Assembly (NCBI RefSeq): GCF_028767125.1 | Contig: NZ_JAKCWP010000003.1 | Span: forward strand, 493,725 to 557,724 | DNA: 64,000 nucleotides | Direction: 5' to 3' | From: Chelativorans sp. YIM 93263 | GTDB lineage: Bacteria; Pseudomonadota; Alphaproteobacteria; Rhizobiales; Rhizobiaceae | Shown: piece after piece, positions 9,265 to 18,591 of the stretch | Numbering within the stretch: position 1 is the stretch's first letter | How the letters are laid out: each line of letters starts with the position of its first letter | Made by a program: the position numbers and the translations under genes | Notes under the pieces: model-generated | Seen by the model: only the letters and a program-made list of their open reading frames with translations | What the model was told of the DNA's origin: nothing | The model's database searches: none

Positions 9265-9420
9265 GCGGCTGTCACGTTCGGGATTGACGTCCAGCGCTTA
9301 GAAGATGCGGCAGTGGCAGGGCGGAGGGAGTTTATCGTTGTATGCGCCCCTCCGAGAGCCCTGCGCCTGTCCGGACGGAATTCGAGCCGCGCGGTAACTC
9401 AATAACTGAGTCACCTCAGC

Positions 9421-9786
9421 CTAAGTCCACTGGCCGGGTGCTGCTGCAGCGAGCAACAATCCACCTACGACAGCAATGTTGATCGTGAAGGCTGAACGAA
9501 TGCTTTGTCTTTCGGGTCCAGAATAGCTCCAGAAATTCAACATCATCAGGCTTGCCGCGATCGTAAATGCAATGAGCGCCAAGGCTGCGTAGGGCCGCCC
9601 AACCCCGACAGCGAGGCAGAGGCCCGCAACGATCTCCAGCGCCGACCCGGCCGCCAACATCAAGCGCGGGTACGGAAATGGAAGTTGAGCCGCAATCTGT
9701 CTGAACCGAAGGAAATGCTCAATCCCGGCACAGACGAAAACTCCGCCGAGCATGATGAGACCTACATTCTCCAGATAGAGGCTCAT
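9421..9786 (-). CDS. DoxX-family membrane protein
   Basis: A 121-residue protein with four hydrophobic segments, matching the small DoxX/DoxD family by pattern (FVCAGIEHFLRF near the start, then LEIVAGLCLAVGVGRPYAALALIAF). DoxX proteins are inner-membrane proteins linked to redox or stress functions in some bacteria; the role here is unknown. Its ATG overlaps the stop codon of the upstream VOC gene in a TAATG arrangement, so the two are co-translated. Eight more in-frame codons upstream exist, but they lie inside the VOC gene. Confidence 0.75.
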   Translation of the reverse strand: MSLYLENVGLIMLGGVFVCAGIEHFLRFRQIAAQLPFPYPRLMLAAGSALEIVAGLCLAVGVGRPYAALALIAFTIAASLMMLNFWSYSGPERQSIRSAFTINIAVVGGLLLAAAAPGQWT

Positions 9787-10148
9787 TATTCGCCTTCGCT
9801 CGCAGACCATACGGCAAGTTCGTATCCGTCAGGATCCTGGAAATGGAATCGCCTACCGCCCGGAAATGCAAAGACTGGCTTGACGATCTTCGCGCCCGCT
9901 TCCTCGAGGCGCCTCTGCGTCTCGGCAAGGTCATCCGCATAGAGGATGACAAGCGGCCCGCCAGGCTTCACCGGTTTGCCGGTGGTCAGGCCGCCAGTCA
10001 ACCGCCCGTCGGTGAATTCGCAGTAGGTTGGTCCGTAGTCGGTGAAGGTCCACCCGAACGCCTGCCCATAGAACGCTCGCGAACGGCCGATATCACTCAC
10101 GTTGAACTCGATGTTGTCGATCTGCCGATCATTGCCCTTGGTGCCCAT
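9786..10148 (-). CDS. VOC-fold (glyoxalase/bleomycin-resistance) protein
   Basis: A 120-residue single-domain vicinal-oxygen-chelate protein. It begins IDNIEFNVSDIGRSRAFYGQAFGW, the first beta-alpha-beta unit of this fold, and ends FHFQDPDGYELAVWS with the typical Glu metal-ligand position in the last strand. The substrate cannot be predicted. The chosen ATG at 10148 has a good AAGGA site; the open frame extends to 10223 without support. It forms an operon with the DoxX gene, and the AraC-type gene lies just upstream on the same strand. Confidence 0.8.
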   Translation of the reverse strand: MGTKGNDRQIDNIEFNVSDIGRSRAFYGQAFGWTFTDYGPTYCEFTDGRLTGGLTTGKPVKPGGPLVILYADDLAETQRRLEEAGAKIVKPVFAFPGGRRFHFQDPDGYELAVWSASEGE

Positions 10149-10224
10149 TCTGTATCCTTTCGTCGTTGAACGAAGCAGGACTGTAGGATGAGGGACGCTG
10201 TCCGTATTGGAAAAAACGGCCAAT

Positions 10225-11004
10225 TTAACGAGCCAACTGTCGGACGAACTCCCCAGCGGTCATGCCGCAAAGGGATTGAATCTCCCGGTTGAGGTGGGCT
10301 TGGTCCGTGTATCCGTTCTCGTAGGCGATGTCGGCCAACTGAGGAGCGTTCGACCTACGTACGGATGTTATGGAAGCCTGGAGTCGCAGAATTCGATGCA
10401 GGGTCTTGGGACCGTAGCCAAATATTTCATGGGTTTGGCGCCGCAGGGATCGCTCGCTGGTGCCTAGCGCCACGGCCAATTGACGTATTCCCCTGTCGGA
10501 CTGCCTGGTGGCATTCTTCTGGAGGAAACCAAAGATCGCCCTGCCGTGCTTGGATACGCCGTCGATCGAGGGTGCCGTCCCTGCGAGGTGCTTCTGCAGT
10601 CTCACGAGCCGTTGTTGTGCATCCCCGGCTTCCTCCATGCTTTCAGCGATCCGGTGCGCCTTCTGGCCCCAGACATCCTGCAACTCGATCTCCTTTCCCA
10701 CGATCTCTGCGATTGACAGACCCAGCCAGCTGGCGGCGGCGCCGGGCTCGAATCGCAGACCGAGTACGGTGTCTCCACGTTGCAGAACAGGCCGGGCGGC
10801 GGTCAGATCGGGACCGACAACCGACAGGCGTTCGCCTCGCCAGATCAGATCAATACACCCATCAGGAACGACGGCGACCGTTCCCACCTCCTCGTCAGGC
10901 AGCCTATTTATCCATGCGCAACGAAAAGAGCAGCGCAGGGCAGCTATCGGCGCGGTTTCGAGGTATGTTCCAACAGAATTTGCAAGAACGGCTTCTTTCG
11001 GCAT
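10225..11004 (-). CDS. AraC-family transcriptional regulator with DUF6597-like sensor domain
   Basis: A regulator of about 259 residues. The N-terminal half has the motif VVPDGCIDLIWRG and LGLRFEPGAAASWLG, typical of the sensor domain fused to a group of AraC proteins. The C-terminal third is an AraC-type double helix-turn-helix (IRQLAVALGTSERSLRRQTHE, then LADIAYENGYTDQAHLNREI). The start is uncertain: ATGs at 11004 and 11040 and a GTG at 11163 are in frame. The GTG lies inside a relic of a LysR gene on the other strand, so the longer forms are unlikely. It may control the downstream VOC-DoxX pair. Confidence 0.75.
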   Translation of the reverse strand: MPKEAVLANSVGTYLETAPIAALRCSFRCAWINRLPDEEVGTVAVVPDGCIDLIWRGERLSVVGPDLTAARPVLQRGDTVLGLRFEPGAAASWLGLSIAEIVGKEIELQDVWGQKAHRIAESMEEAGDAQQRLVRLQKHLAGTAPSIDGVSKHGRAIFGFLQKNATRQSDRGIRQLAVALGTSERSLRRQTHEIFGYGPKTLHRILRLQASITSVRRSNAPQLADIAYENGYTDQAHLNREIQSLCGMTAGEFVRQLAR

Positions 11005-11141
11005 GGCTTCTGGATAGCGCTTATCTGCGGAAAAGAGCATGGGATCAATTGCAAGCTTGGGGACAGGAAAAATCAGAGTCTCCGTCGGCAGCGCCTCGCC
11101 AAACACTTTCTTGACGTTCCTGGTCGACACCTCAAGCTTGG

Positions 11142-11237
11142 AACGCCGCCGCCTCTCTGTCACGTGAGGTGACGGATCTGCTCAACGCGACCGGCAGCGA
11201 CGCCGACCTTCGCGTCCTGCCGATCCGCGAAACGACA
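11142..11237 (+). pseudogene. Relic of a second gbpR-like LysR gene
   Basis: This 96-bp segment translates to a stretch containing NAAASLSREVTDLLNATGSD followed by ADLRVLPIRETT. Against GbpR of this window (SNAIAPLSREVTEMLDATGS followed by EARLQVLPI), 20 of 29 aligned residues are identical. Nothing upstream or downstream continues the LysR match, and the segment sits between the AraC gene and a decayed methyltransferase. It is read as the remaining 3'-terminal part of a lost paralogue. Confidence 0.7.
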
Positions 11238-11263
11238 AGTCCCGCAGCCACGGACGGGCGTCT

Positions 11264-11900
11264 TCATAGCTTTCTTGCCACGAGGAACGGCCGCGCGTCC
11301 CTGCCGCGCGAGGCGTGGCGCGCGCGCTCAATGATCTCAAATCCCGCGGCCGCTATCTCGCGCTCCAACGCCTCCTCGGATAAGAACGCCACATAGGGCG
11401 CCTTGCCGACGAGTTGCATTGCCGAAACGGCTATCCGCACGAGCGGGTTCATTTCCTCAAGGCACGGCGTCTTGGAAATGAACAGCCCGTCGGGCTTCAG
11501 GAGCCGATGGATGCCTTTCAAGGCCGCTTCCCGAGCCTCTACCAGATGCAGGACATTGAAGCCTAATGCGACGTCAAAGGCCCCGTCCGGCCATTCCGCG
11601 GCATCGGGCGTTGCAACCTCGAACGTCGCGTTGGCGCAGCGTTCGGACTCGCTCTTCTCACGCGCGATCGCAATCATCTCGCTGGAGATGTCGGTCGCCA
11701 CAATACGCGCGACGGAGGGCGCAAGCTTGAGCGCCGTCGCCCCCGTTCCGCATCCGAACTCGAACGCCGCTTCGTCACCCTTCAGATAGTGGCGTGCGCT
11801 CGAGGGTGCGCTCATAGCCAGCCATGTCGGTGATCGGACCGGCGGCGTATTTGCGCGCAGTGCGGTCCCAAAAACGCGCGTCGTTGGCGGTACTGAACAT
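11264..11900 (-). pseudogene. Class I SAM-dependent methyltransferase, frameshifted
   Basis: The gene is split between two frames. The first, from an ATG at 11900 with a good AGGAGG site, gives MFSTANDARFWDRTARKYAA...MAGYERTLERT. The second, from about 11790, gives RHYLKGDEAAFEFGCGTGAT and runs to the stop at 11264. Together they make a complete methyltransferase with the SAM glycine motif EFGCGTG and the acidic motif VATDISSEM. The frames differ by +1 nucleotide near 11785-11795, with no homopolymer there. It is either a disrupted gene or a base-call error. The substrate is unknown; small-molecule methylation is typical of this group. Confidence 0.8.
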
Positions 11901-12098
11901 GCGGCCTCCTATGGACCGTCCTCTAGCACATGCGTGGAAATTTGAAATTGTGAATTGCGGTAGAAAATTGCACGCAATGGGCTCCAAATCTGTAAAGGGG
12001 CACCGCGCCACACGACCTTATGGTTACGAGGAGACCGAACGTTTCGTTGAATTCATTTGAGGCATTCGTGAGCTAATCTTTCGAATTTGATCATCGCA

Positions 12099-13454
12099 TC
12101 AGCCTTGGATCAGGTCGCTCAGTTCCTTCACCTTCTCATCCAGAAGCTCTTGGTCAGCGCGGGTCTCGACATTGAGGCGCAGGAGCGGTTCGGTGTTGGA
12201 GGCGCGCAGATTGAAGCGCCAATCGTCGAAGACCATGCCCAGCCCGTCGATGGTCTCCATCTGCGGGTTGGCCCTCTGATAGTGCTCGGCTACGCGCTCC
12301 TGCGCCGCCTTGGCGTCATTGACCGTGAAATTGATCTCGCCCGAGCAGGGATAGGCGGCGATGCGCTCTTCTAGAACGTCGGCGAGCTGCGCGCCGGTGG
12401 CCGACAACTCCGAAACCACATCGAGCCAGGCAAGCATGCCGGAATCGCAATAGGCGAAATCGCGGAAATAGTGATGCGCGCTCATCTCTCCGCCATAGAC
12501 GGCGTTTTCCTCGCGCATCATCTGCTTGAAATAAGCGTGTCCGGTGCGGCAGGGCTTCGCCACGCCGCCCATGCTTTCCACGATGTCGATCGTGTTCCAG
12601 GTCAGGCGCGGGTCGTAGAGGATCGTGCTGCCGGGATGCTTTTCCAGCATGCGCTTGGCGATCATGCCGACGAGATAATAGCCTTCGACGAAGCGGCCCT
12701 TGTGGTCGTAGAGGAAGCAGCGGTCGAAATCGCCGTCCCAGGCAATGGCGAGATCCGCACCATGGTCGATCACGGCCTGGCTCGCCTTCTGGCGCTTCTC
12801 CTTGAGCAGTGGGTTGGGCACGCCATTGGGCAGCCGCGGGTCCGGCTCGTGGTCGATCTTGATGAAGGTGAAAGGCAGATGCTTTTCCAGAAGGTCGATG
12901 ATCGGACCCGCACAGCCATTGCCGGCATGGCAGACGATCTTGAGCGGCTTTAGCTGCTGGCCGGCCACTTCCTCTAGCAGGCGCTCGATATATGCACTGC
13001 GGTCGCATACGGGTTGAAGGCTGCCGCGCTCGGCGTAGCTTGCGGCCGTCGCCAGGTCCCTGCCCGAGCGCATCACATCCTCGATCGGGTTGAAGGCGTT
13101 GTCCGGCGTGGCGGCCGAGGCCCCCTTCAGCACCATCTTGATGCCGTTATAGTCCGGCGGATTGTGGCTCGCCGTCACCATCAGCCCGGCATCGGCGCCA
13201 GAACGCGCGGTGTGGAAATAGACCTCCTCGGTGCCGCACTGGCCAACCGGTAGCACGTCGACACCGCTATCGAGCAGACCCTGAGCGAGCGCACCAGCAA
13301 GCGCCGGACTGTCAAGACGCATGTCGTGACCGACCACGACCGCCGCCGGAGAGAGCGTCTCCTTCACCGCCTGGGCAAAGCGATAGGCAAAGGGCGCATT
13401 GATCTCACCCGGAATCTGGCCACGAACATCATAAGCCTTGAACGGAGCACTCAT
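12099..13454 (-). CDS. manB: Phosphomannomutase / phosphoglucomutase
   Basis: A 451-residue alpha-D-phosphohexomutase. The phosphoserine loop is TASHNPPDYNGIK, the metal loop DGDFDRCF and the sugar-binding loop GGEMSAHHYF; the C-terminal phosphate-binding loop RASNTEPLLRLNVE is present. It interconverts mannose-6- and mannose-1-phosphate, and possibly the glucose forms, to feed GDP-mannose and surface polysaccharide synthesis. The start at 13454 (MSAPFKAYDVRG) has a GAGAGGAA site and the family N-terminus; the open frame upstream to 13589 is not conserved. It diverges from the DegT aminotransferase gene. The symbol follows common usage. Confidence 0.9.
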   Translation of the reverse strand: MSAPFKAYDVRGQIPGEINAPFAYRFAQAVKETLSPAAVVVGHDMRLDSPALAGALAQGLLDSGVDVLPVGQCGTEEVYFHTARSGADAGLMVTASHNPPDYNGIKMVLKGASAATPDNAFNPIEDVMRSGRDLATAASYAERGSLQPVCDRSAYIERLLEEVAGQQLKPLKIVCHAGNGCAGPIIDLLEKHLPFTFIKIDHEPDPRLPNGVPNPLLKEKRQKASQAVIDHGADLAIAWDGDFDRCFLYDHKGRFVEGYYLVGMIAKRMLEKHPGSTILYDPRLTWNTIDIVESMGGVAKPCRTGHAYFKQMMREENAVYGGEMSAHHYFRDFAYCDSGMLAWLDVVSELSATGAQLADVLEERIAAYPCSGEINFTVNDAKAAQERVAEHYQRANPQMETIDGLGMVFDDWRFNLRASNTEPLLRLNVETRADQELLDEKVKELSDLIQG

Positions 13455-13645
13455 GCCATTTTCCTCTCGCCTGCTTGTTCTTTGCTGATTTGTTAGATGG
13501 GAAGCATTCGCAAAGCAATTGGGCCGGTTTTCACCGCGTGTAACAATGCCGCCAGCAGTTTGAACGTTCCTTCCTGTTGCGAAACACAATTCACCCGCCT
13601 ATTCACGCTGCCATTCGGGCAAATATCCCAAGGGGTGAGCGGCAT

Positions 13646-14779
13646 ATGCAATTTATCGATCTCGGCGCGCAGCGAGAGCGCATTCAGGCGAGGCTTGAAA
13701 AAAGGGTGGCCAAGGTCCTGGCGGAGGGCCGTTATATTCTCGGGCCTGAAGTTGCCGAGTTCGAGGAAAAGATTGCCGACTATATCGGCGTGAAGCACGC
13801 GGTCGCTTGCGCCAATGGCACGGATGCTCTGCTCATGCCGCTGATGGCCTACGGTATTGGTCCAGGCGACGCGGTCTTCTGCCCGAGCTTCACTTTCGCC
13901 GCCACGGCTGAAGTTGTCGCGCTCGCCGGCGCCTCTCCGGTCTTTGTCGATATCGATCCGGACACTTACAATATCGATACGGAAAGTCTCGAGGCGGCAA
14001 TCGCGTTTACCAAGGACGAAGGCAGCCTGACGCCCAAGGCTATCATCCCGGTCGACCTGTTCGGACTCGCGGCTGACTACTCCCGATTGGAGAAGATTGC
14101 CCAGCGCGAAGGCCTGCGCATCATCGAGGATGCGGCGCAGGCGACCGGTGGCTCGCGCGGCAACACGATGTGCGGCGCCTTTGGCGACGTGGCGAGCACC
14201 AGCTTCTATCCGGCCAAGCCGCTCGGCTGCTACGGCGATGGCGGTGCGATGTTCACCAACGATGCCGAATTGGCCGAGATTTTGCGCTCGGTCGCGTTTC
14301 ACGGGAAGGGCGAAAGCCAGTACGACAACGTCAGGGTCGGCCTCAATTCGCGTCTCGACACCATTCAGGCAGCCATTCTTCTGGAAAAACTTACGTTGCT
14401 GCCCGAAGAGATGGATTTGCGCCAGCAGGTGGCGAACCGTTACGCGGAAGGCCTTGGCGATGTCGTGAAGGTCCCGGCGGTGCCGGAGGGCAGCCGCTCG
14501 GCGTGGGCGCAGTACGCCATCGAGACGCCAGTGCGCGACGCCGTGCGCGCGCATCTCAAGGAGGCGGGCATTCCTTCCGTCGTCTATTATGAAAAGTCGC
14601 TGCACGTGCAGCAGGCCTACGCCGACTATCCCCGGTCGCCAAAAGGCCTGCCGGTTTCCGAGGAACTGCCTGGAAGGATCATGTGCCTGCCCATGCACCC
14701 ATATCTGTCGGAGAAGGATCAGGATAGGGTCATCACGACCGTTCGGGATGCCGTGCGGTTGAACCGGCCCGAAAAATAA
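13646..14779 (+). CDS. DegT/DnrJ/EryC1/StrS-family PLP-dependent sugar aminotransferase
   Basis: A 377-residue PLP enzyme of the nucleotide-sugar aminotransferase family. Landmarks are GVKHAVACANGTDALLMPL, EDAAQATGG and SFYPAKPLGCYGDGGA, where the Lys should bind PLP, and the late YYEKSLHVQQAY. Such enzymes make amino sugars for LPS O-antigen, capsule or exopolysaccharide. The start is the ATG at 13646 (MQFIDLGAQRERI) with an AAGGGG site; an open frame from 13577 is less like the family. Neighbouring manB, CapD-type dehydratase and galE genes fit a surface-polysaccharide role. The sugar is not predictable. Confidence 0.87.
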   Translation: MQFIDLGAQRERIQARLEKRVAKVLAEGRYILGPEVAEFEEKIADYIGVKHAVACANGTDALLMPLMAYGIGPGDAVFCPSFTFAATAEVVALAGASPVFVDIDPDTYNIDTESLEAAIAFTKDEGSLTPKAIIPVDLFGLAADYSRLEKIAQREGLRIIEDAAQATGGSRGNTMCGAFGDVASTSFYPAKPLGCYGDGGAMFTNDAELAEILRSVAFHGKGESQYDNVRVGLNSRLDTIQAAILLEKLTLLPEEMDLRQQVANRYAEGLGDVVKVPAVPEGSRSAWAQYAIETPVRDAVRAHLKEAGIPSVVYYEKSLHVQQAYADYPRSPKGLPVSEELPGRIMCLPMHPYLSEKDQDRVITTVRDAVRLNRPEK

Positions 14780-14808
14780 TGGCGGGAGCCCGTCGAGAAG
14801 AACTTTCC

Positions 14809-14846
14809 CCGATTGGCATGCACTGCGAAAAATGCACGTCAATCGG
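14809..14846. promoter_or_regulatory. Inverted repeat in the cysD leader
   Basis: CCGATTG (14809-14815) and CAATCGG (14840-14846) flank a loop that itself contains two TGCA-centred segments. It lies in the 176-bp gap before cysD. It could be an operator or a transcript hairpin for the sulfate-activation operon. There is no T-tract, so it is not an obvious terminator. Confidence 0.3.
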
Positions 14847-14955
14847 CGGCTTCGGTTGGGTTGCGTCGCCTTGAGGGCGCCATAGTCCCCGTGGTATCCC
14901 CAGAGCAGTTTCACGCCGGAAAAGCCGGTCCCAGAAAATCGTCGGAGACACATCT

Positions 14956-15861
14956 ATGCCGGCAACGCTCACCCATCTCCAACGGCTGGAAGCCGAGTCG
15001 ATCCACATCATGCGAGAGGTGGCCGCGACTTTTTCCCGGCCCGTCATGCTTTATTCGGTCGGCAAGGATTCATCGGTGCTCATGCACCTGGCGATGAAAG
15101 CCTTCTATCCCGCCAAGCCGCCCTTTCCTTTCCTTCACGTCGATACGACCTGGAAATTCCGGGAGATGATCGAGTTCCGCGACCGCATGGCGCGTGAGCG
15201 CGGTTTCGATCTTCTCGTCCATATCAACGAGGACGGCGTGCGCGAGGGCATAGGGCCGTTCACGCATGGCTCGAACGTCCACACTCATGTGATGAAGACC
15301 GTGGCGCTGCGCCAGGCGCTGGACAAGTATCAGTTCGACGCGGCCTTTGGCGGCGCCCGGCGCGACGAGGAGAAAAGCCGCGCCAAGGAACGCATTTTCT
15401 CCTTTCGCACCGCCAGCCATGGCTGGGACCCGAAGAACCAGCGGCCGGAGATGTGGAAGATCTACAATACCCGCGTGGCGCAGGGCGAATCCATTCGCGT
15501 CTTTCCGCTATCGAACTGGACCGAGCTCGATATCTGGCAATACATCCTGCAGGAAGACATCCCGATCGTGCCGCTTTACTTCGCCAAGAAGCGCCCGATC
15601 GTGCACCGCGACGGCATGATGACGATGGTCGATGACGACCGCATGAAGTTGCAGCCGGGCGAGACTGTGGAAGAGCGGAAAGTACGGTTCCGTACGCTGG
15701 GCTGCTATCCGCTGACGGGTGCAATCGACTCCGATGCCGAAACGCTTGAGGATATAGTCTCCGAAATGCTCACGGCCCGGACCTCCGAGCGGCAAGGGCG
15801 GCTGATCGACCGAGACGAGGCAGGCTCGATGGAAAAGAAGAAGCGGGAAGGGTATTTCTGA
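14956..15861 (+). CDS. cysD: Sulfate adenylyltransferase subunit 2
   Basis: A 301-residue ATP sulfurylase small subunit of the PAPS reductase/PP-loop family. The PP-loop SVGKDSSV is near residue 34 and [25 protein letters not shown] and [14 protein letters not shown] follow, all diagnostic of CysD. With CysN it makes adenosine 5'-phosphosulfate from ATP and sulfate. The length equals the family norm. Its stop overlaps the cysNC start (TGATG), so the subunits are made together. A GGAGA site precedes the ATG. Confidence 0.96.
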   Translation: MPATLTHLQRLEAESIHIMREVAATFSRPVMLYSVGKDSSVLMHLAMKAFYPAKPPFPFLHVDTTWKFREMIEFRDRMARERGFDLLVHINEDGVREGIGPFTHGSNVHTHVMKTVALRQALDKYQFDAAFGGARRDEEKSRAKERIFSFRTASHGWDPKNQRPEMWKIYNTRVAQGESIRVFPLSNWTELDIWQYILQEDIPIVPLYFAKKRPIVHRDGMMTMVDDDRMKLQPGETVEERKVRFRTLGCYPLTGAIDSDAETLEDIVSEMLTARTSERQGRLIDRDEAGSMEKKKREGYF

Positions 15862-17774
15862 TGCTGAAGTCGGAGCAGGAACAGCTTCCCGAAGCGCAGG
15901 CGGAGGACATCCGCTCCTATTTGGCGAACCAAGGCAACAAGACGCTCCTGCGTTTTCTCACCTGCGGTTCCGTGGACGACGGCAAGTCGACACTGATCGG
16001 CCGGCTATTGTTCGATACCAAGCTGATTTTCGAGGATCAGCTTGCCGCACTCGAACAGGAGTCGAAAAAATACGGCACCACGGGCGAGGAAATCGACTTC
16101 GCTCTCCTGGTGGACGGGCTGGAGGCCGAGCGTGAGCAGGGCATCACCATTGATGTCGCTTACCGCTTCTTTGCCACGCCGAAACGCAAGTTCATCGTCG
16201 CCGACACGCCGGGCCATGAGCAATACACGCGCAACATGGCGACAGGCGCCTCAACGGCGGATCTCGCAATCGTGCTGGTGGATGCGCGCCAGCGCGTGCT
16301 GCCGCAGACACGGCGCCACTCCATGATCGCTTCGCTGTTGGGCATCCGGCATATCGTTCTGGCGGTGAACAAGATCGATCTCGTCGATTTCGACCGCGAC
16401 GTCTTTAACGACATCAAGGCCGACTTCGAGGCCTTCGCCAAGGATCTCGGCTTTGCCTCGATCCAGGCCATCCCAATGTCCGCGCGTTATGGCGATAACG
16501 TCACCCACGCCTCGGAAAATACGCCCTGGTATTCGGGCCCCTCCCTTCTAAGTCACCTGGAGACGGTGGACGTTGAGCAGGATGCGCGTGAGCGGCCGTT
16601 CCGTTTTCCGGTCCAGTATGTCTCGCGACCCAATCTCGACTTCCGCGGCTTCGCCGGTACGATCGCCTCGGGCACCGTGGCCGTCGGCGACGACATCGTG
16701 GTCGCAAAATCGGGCAAGCCCTCGCGCGTAAAACGCATCGTTACATACGACGGTGATCTTCAAGAGGCGGCCGAAGGCGAAGCGGTCACCCTTGTCCTGG
16801 AGGACGAGATTGACGTTTCGCGCGGGAATATGCTCGCCGCCCCGGAGGACCGCCCGCAGGTGGCGGACCAGTTCGCGGCCAATCTCGTCTGGTTCGACGA
16901 GCATCCGCTGATGCCCGGCAGACCGTATCTGCTGCGCACGGAAACGGATGAGGTGAGCGCCACGGTCACTTCGCTCAAGCACCGGGTGAACATCAACAAT
17001 TTCGCCCATGAGGCGGCCAAGAGCCTGGCTCTCAACGAAGTGGGCGTGTGCAACTTCTCGCTTCAGGCGCCCATCGCCTTCGACCCCTTTCAGGAAAATC
17101 GCACCACGGGCGCCTTCGTTCTGATCGACCGGCTGACCAACGCAACGGTCGGTGCAGGCATGATCCAGTACGCGCTTCGCCGGGCGGACAACATCCACTG
17201 GCAGTCACTCGACGTCTCGAAAGCTTCGCGCGCCGAACAGAAGCACCAGAAACCAGCTGTGCTGTGGTTCACCGGGCTTTCGGGCTCCGGCAAGTCGACC
17301 ATTGCCAATCTCCTGGAAAAGAAGCTGCACGCGGAAGGCCGCCACACTTACATCCTCGACGGCGACAATGTACGGCACGGGCTTAACCGCGATCTCGGCT
17401 TCACCGAGGAAGACCGGGTGGAGAATATCCGCCGGGTCGCCGAAGTCGCCCGGCTGATGGCGGAAGCGGGATTGATCGTGCTCGTTTCCTTCATCTCACC
17501 ATTCCGGTCGGAACGGCGCATGGCGCGCGATCTGATGGACGAGGGCGAGTTCATCGAGGTTTTCGTCGACACCCCGTTCGAGGAATGTGCTCGACGTGAT
17601 CCGAAGGGGCTTTATGCCCGGGCTCTCAAAGGCGAGATCAAGAACTTCACCGGCGTGGACTCGCCCTATGAGGAGCCCGAGCGCGCCGACGTTCACCTGC
17701 GCACTGCAGGCCGCTCGCCCGAGGAACTGGTGGACGACCTAGAAGGCTGGTTGAAGGAGCGTGGCTATTGCTGA
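15861..17774 (+). CDS. cysNC: Bifunctional sulfate adenylyltransferase subunit 1 / adenylylsulfate kinase
   Basis: A 637-residue fusion. Residues 1-440 are the CysN GTPase: [10 protein letters not shown]-loop near residue 36, [11 protein letters not shown] (G3) and NKIDLVD (G4), then translation-factor-like beta barrels. From about residue 455 it is the CysC APS kinase with P-loop GLSGSGKST near 471, [15 protein letters not shown] and [19 protein letters not shown]. It drives APS formation by GTP hydrolysis and phosphorylates APS to PAPS. The fused form (also called NodQ in rhizobia) is normal for this order. The gene overlaps cysD by one base and cysQ by seven. Confidence 0.96.
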   Translation: MLKSEQEQLPEAQAEDIRSYLANQGNKTLLRFLTCGSVDDGKSTLIGRLLFDTKLIFEDQLAALEQESKKYGTTGEEIDFALLVDGLEAEREQGITIDVAYRFFATPKRKFIVADTPGHEQYTRNMATGASTADLAIVLVDARQRVLPQTRRHSMIASLLGIRHIVLAVNKIDLVDFDRDVFNDIKADFEAFAKDLGFASIQAIPMSARYGDNVTHASENTPWYSGPSLLSHLETVDVEQDARERPFRFPVQYVSRPNLDFRGFAGTIASGTVAVGDDIVVAKSGKPSRVKRIVTYDGDLQEAAEGEAVTLVLEDEIDVSRGNMLAAPEDRPQVADQFAANLVWFDEHPLMPGRPYLLRTETDEVSATVTSLKHRVNINNFAHEAAKSLALNEVGVCNFSLQAPIAFDPFQENRTTGAFVLIDRLTNATVGAGMIQYALRRADNIHWQSLDVSKASRAEQKHQKPAVLWFTGLSGSGKSTIANLLEKKLHAEGRHTYILDGDNVRHGLNRDLGFTEEDRVENIRRVAEVARLMAEAGLIVLVSFISPFRSERRMARDLMDEGEFIEVFVDTPFEECARRDPKGLYARALKGEIKNFTGVDSPYEEPERADVHLRTAGRSPEELVDDLEGWLKERGYC

Positions 17775-18589
17775 CGGAAACCGCGACCCAGTTGCCGCGG
17801 AACGAGACCGAGCTGCTGGCCTTCTTTGAGGAACTGGCGCTTGCCGCAGGCCGCGAGATCATGCGCCACTTCGAGGCCGGCTTCGATGTCGACCACAAGG
17901 CGGATGCCTCTCCGGTCACAGAAGCGGATCGCGCAGCCGAGCGCATCATCCTCGATGGCCTTCGAACAAAGCTGGGCGCCACGCCTTGTGTCTCGGAAGA
18001 AGCCGCCTCCGCTGGCGTTCTGCCGGTCTGCGACGGTGATTTCCTGCTGGTCGATCCGCTCGACGGGACGCGCGAGTTCATCAACCGCAGGCAGGACTTC
18101 ACGGTCAATATCGCGCTCGTGCGAGATGGCACGCCTGTTCTGGGCGTAGTCTACGCGCCCGCACGCACCACGCTCTACTCGGGGCGGCCGGGTGTGGCCT
18201 TCGAGGCGCAATGCCCAGGCGGCCTTTCCATTGGCAGCCGCCGCGAGATCAAGACGCGAGCACGCAGCGCGCCGCTTGTAATCGTCGCAAGCCGCTCCCA
18301 CGCCACGCCGGAGACGGCGGAGTTCATCGCCCGCTATTCGGGCGCGGAAACCGTCTCCGTCGGCTCCTCGCTCAAATTCTGCATGCTCGCTGCCGGCGAG
18401 GCAGATCTTTATCCTCGTTTCGGGCGGACCATGCAGTGGGATACGGCAGCCGGCGATGCGGTGCTGCGCGCGGCCGGAGGGCGGACCGTCAATACTGACG
18501 GCACCACCCTCACCTACGGCCCCAAGGATGGCGAGGGCCTTGAAGCCTTCGCCAACCCGTTCTTCATCGCAGAGGGACGCGCCGCATAA
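17768..18589 (+). CDS. cysQ: 3'(2'),5'-bisphosphate nucleotidase
   Basis: A 273-residue inositol-monophosphatase-fold enzyme that removes the 3'-phosphate of PAP, recycling the product of PAPS use. The Li-sensitive metal motif DPLDGTREF is clear; SEE(A) supplies another ligand and [15 protein letters not shown] the C-terminal motif. The start is a TTG at 17768: an AAGGAG site sits eight bases upstream inside the cysNC tail, and no later start keeps the N-terminal helix. It is the last gene of the cysD-cysNC-cysQ operon and faces a decayed phage-like gene. Confidence 0.92.
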   Translation: MLTETATQLPRNETELLAFFEELALAAGREIMRHFEAGFDVDHKADASPVTEADRAAERIILDGLRTKLGATPCVSEEAASAGVLPVCDGDFLLVDPLDGTREFINRRQDFTVNIALVRDGTPVLGVVYAPARTTLYSGRPGVAFEAQCPGGLSIGSRREIKTRARSAPLVIVASRSHATPETAEFIARYSGAETVSVGSSLKFCMLAAGEADLYPRFGRTMQWDTAAGDAVLRAAGGRTVNTDGTTLTYGPKDGEGLEAFANPFFIAEGRAA

Positions 18590-18591
18590 GT

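Noticed and set aside
9322..9354. CGGAGGG/CCCTCCG inverted repeat after gbpR as a terminator
   Set aside because: The loop is about 19 bases and there is no T-tract; evidence too weak for a terminator call.
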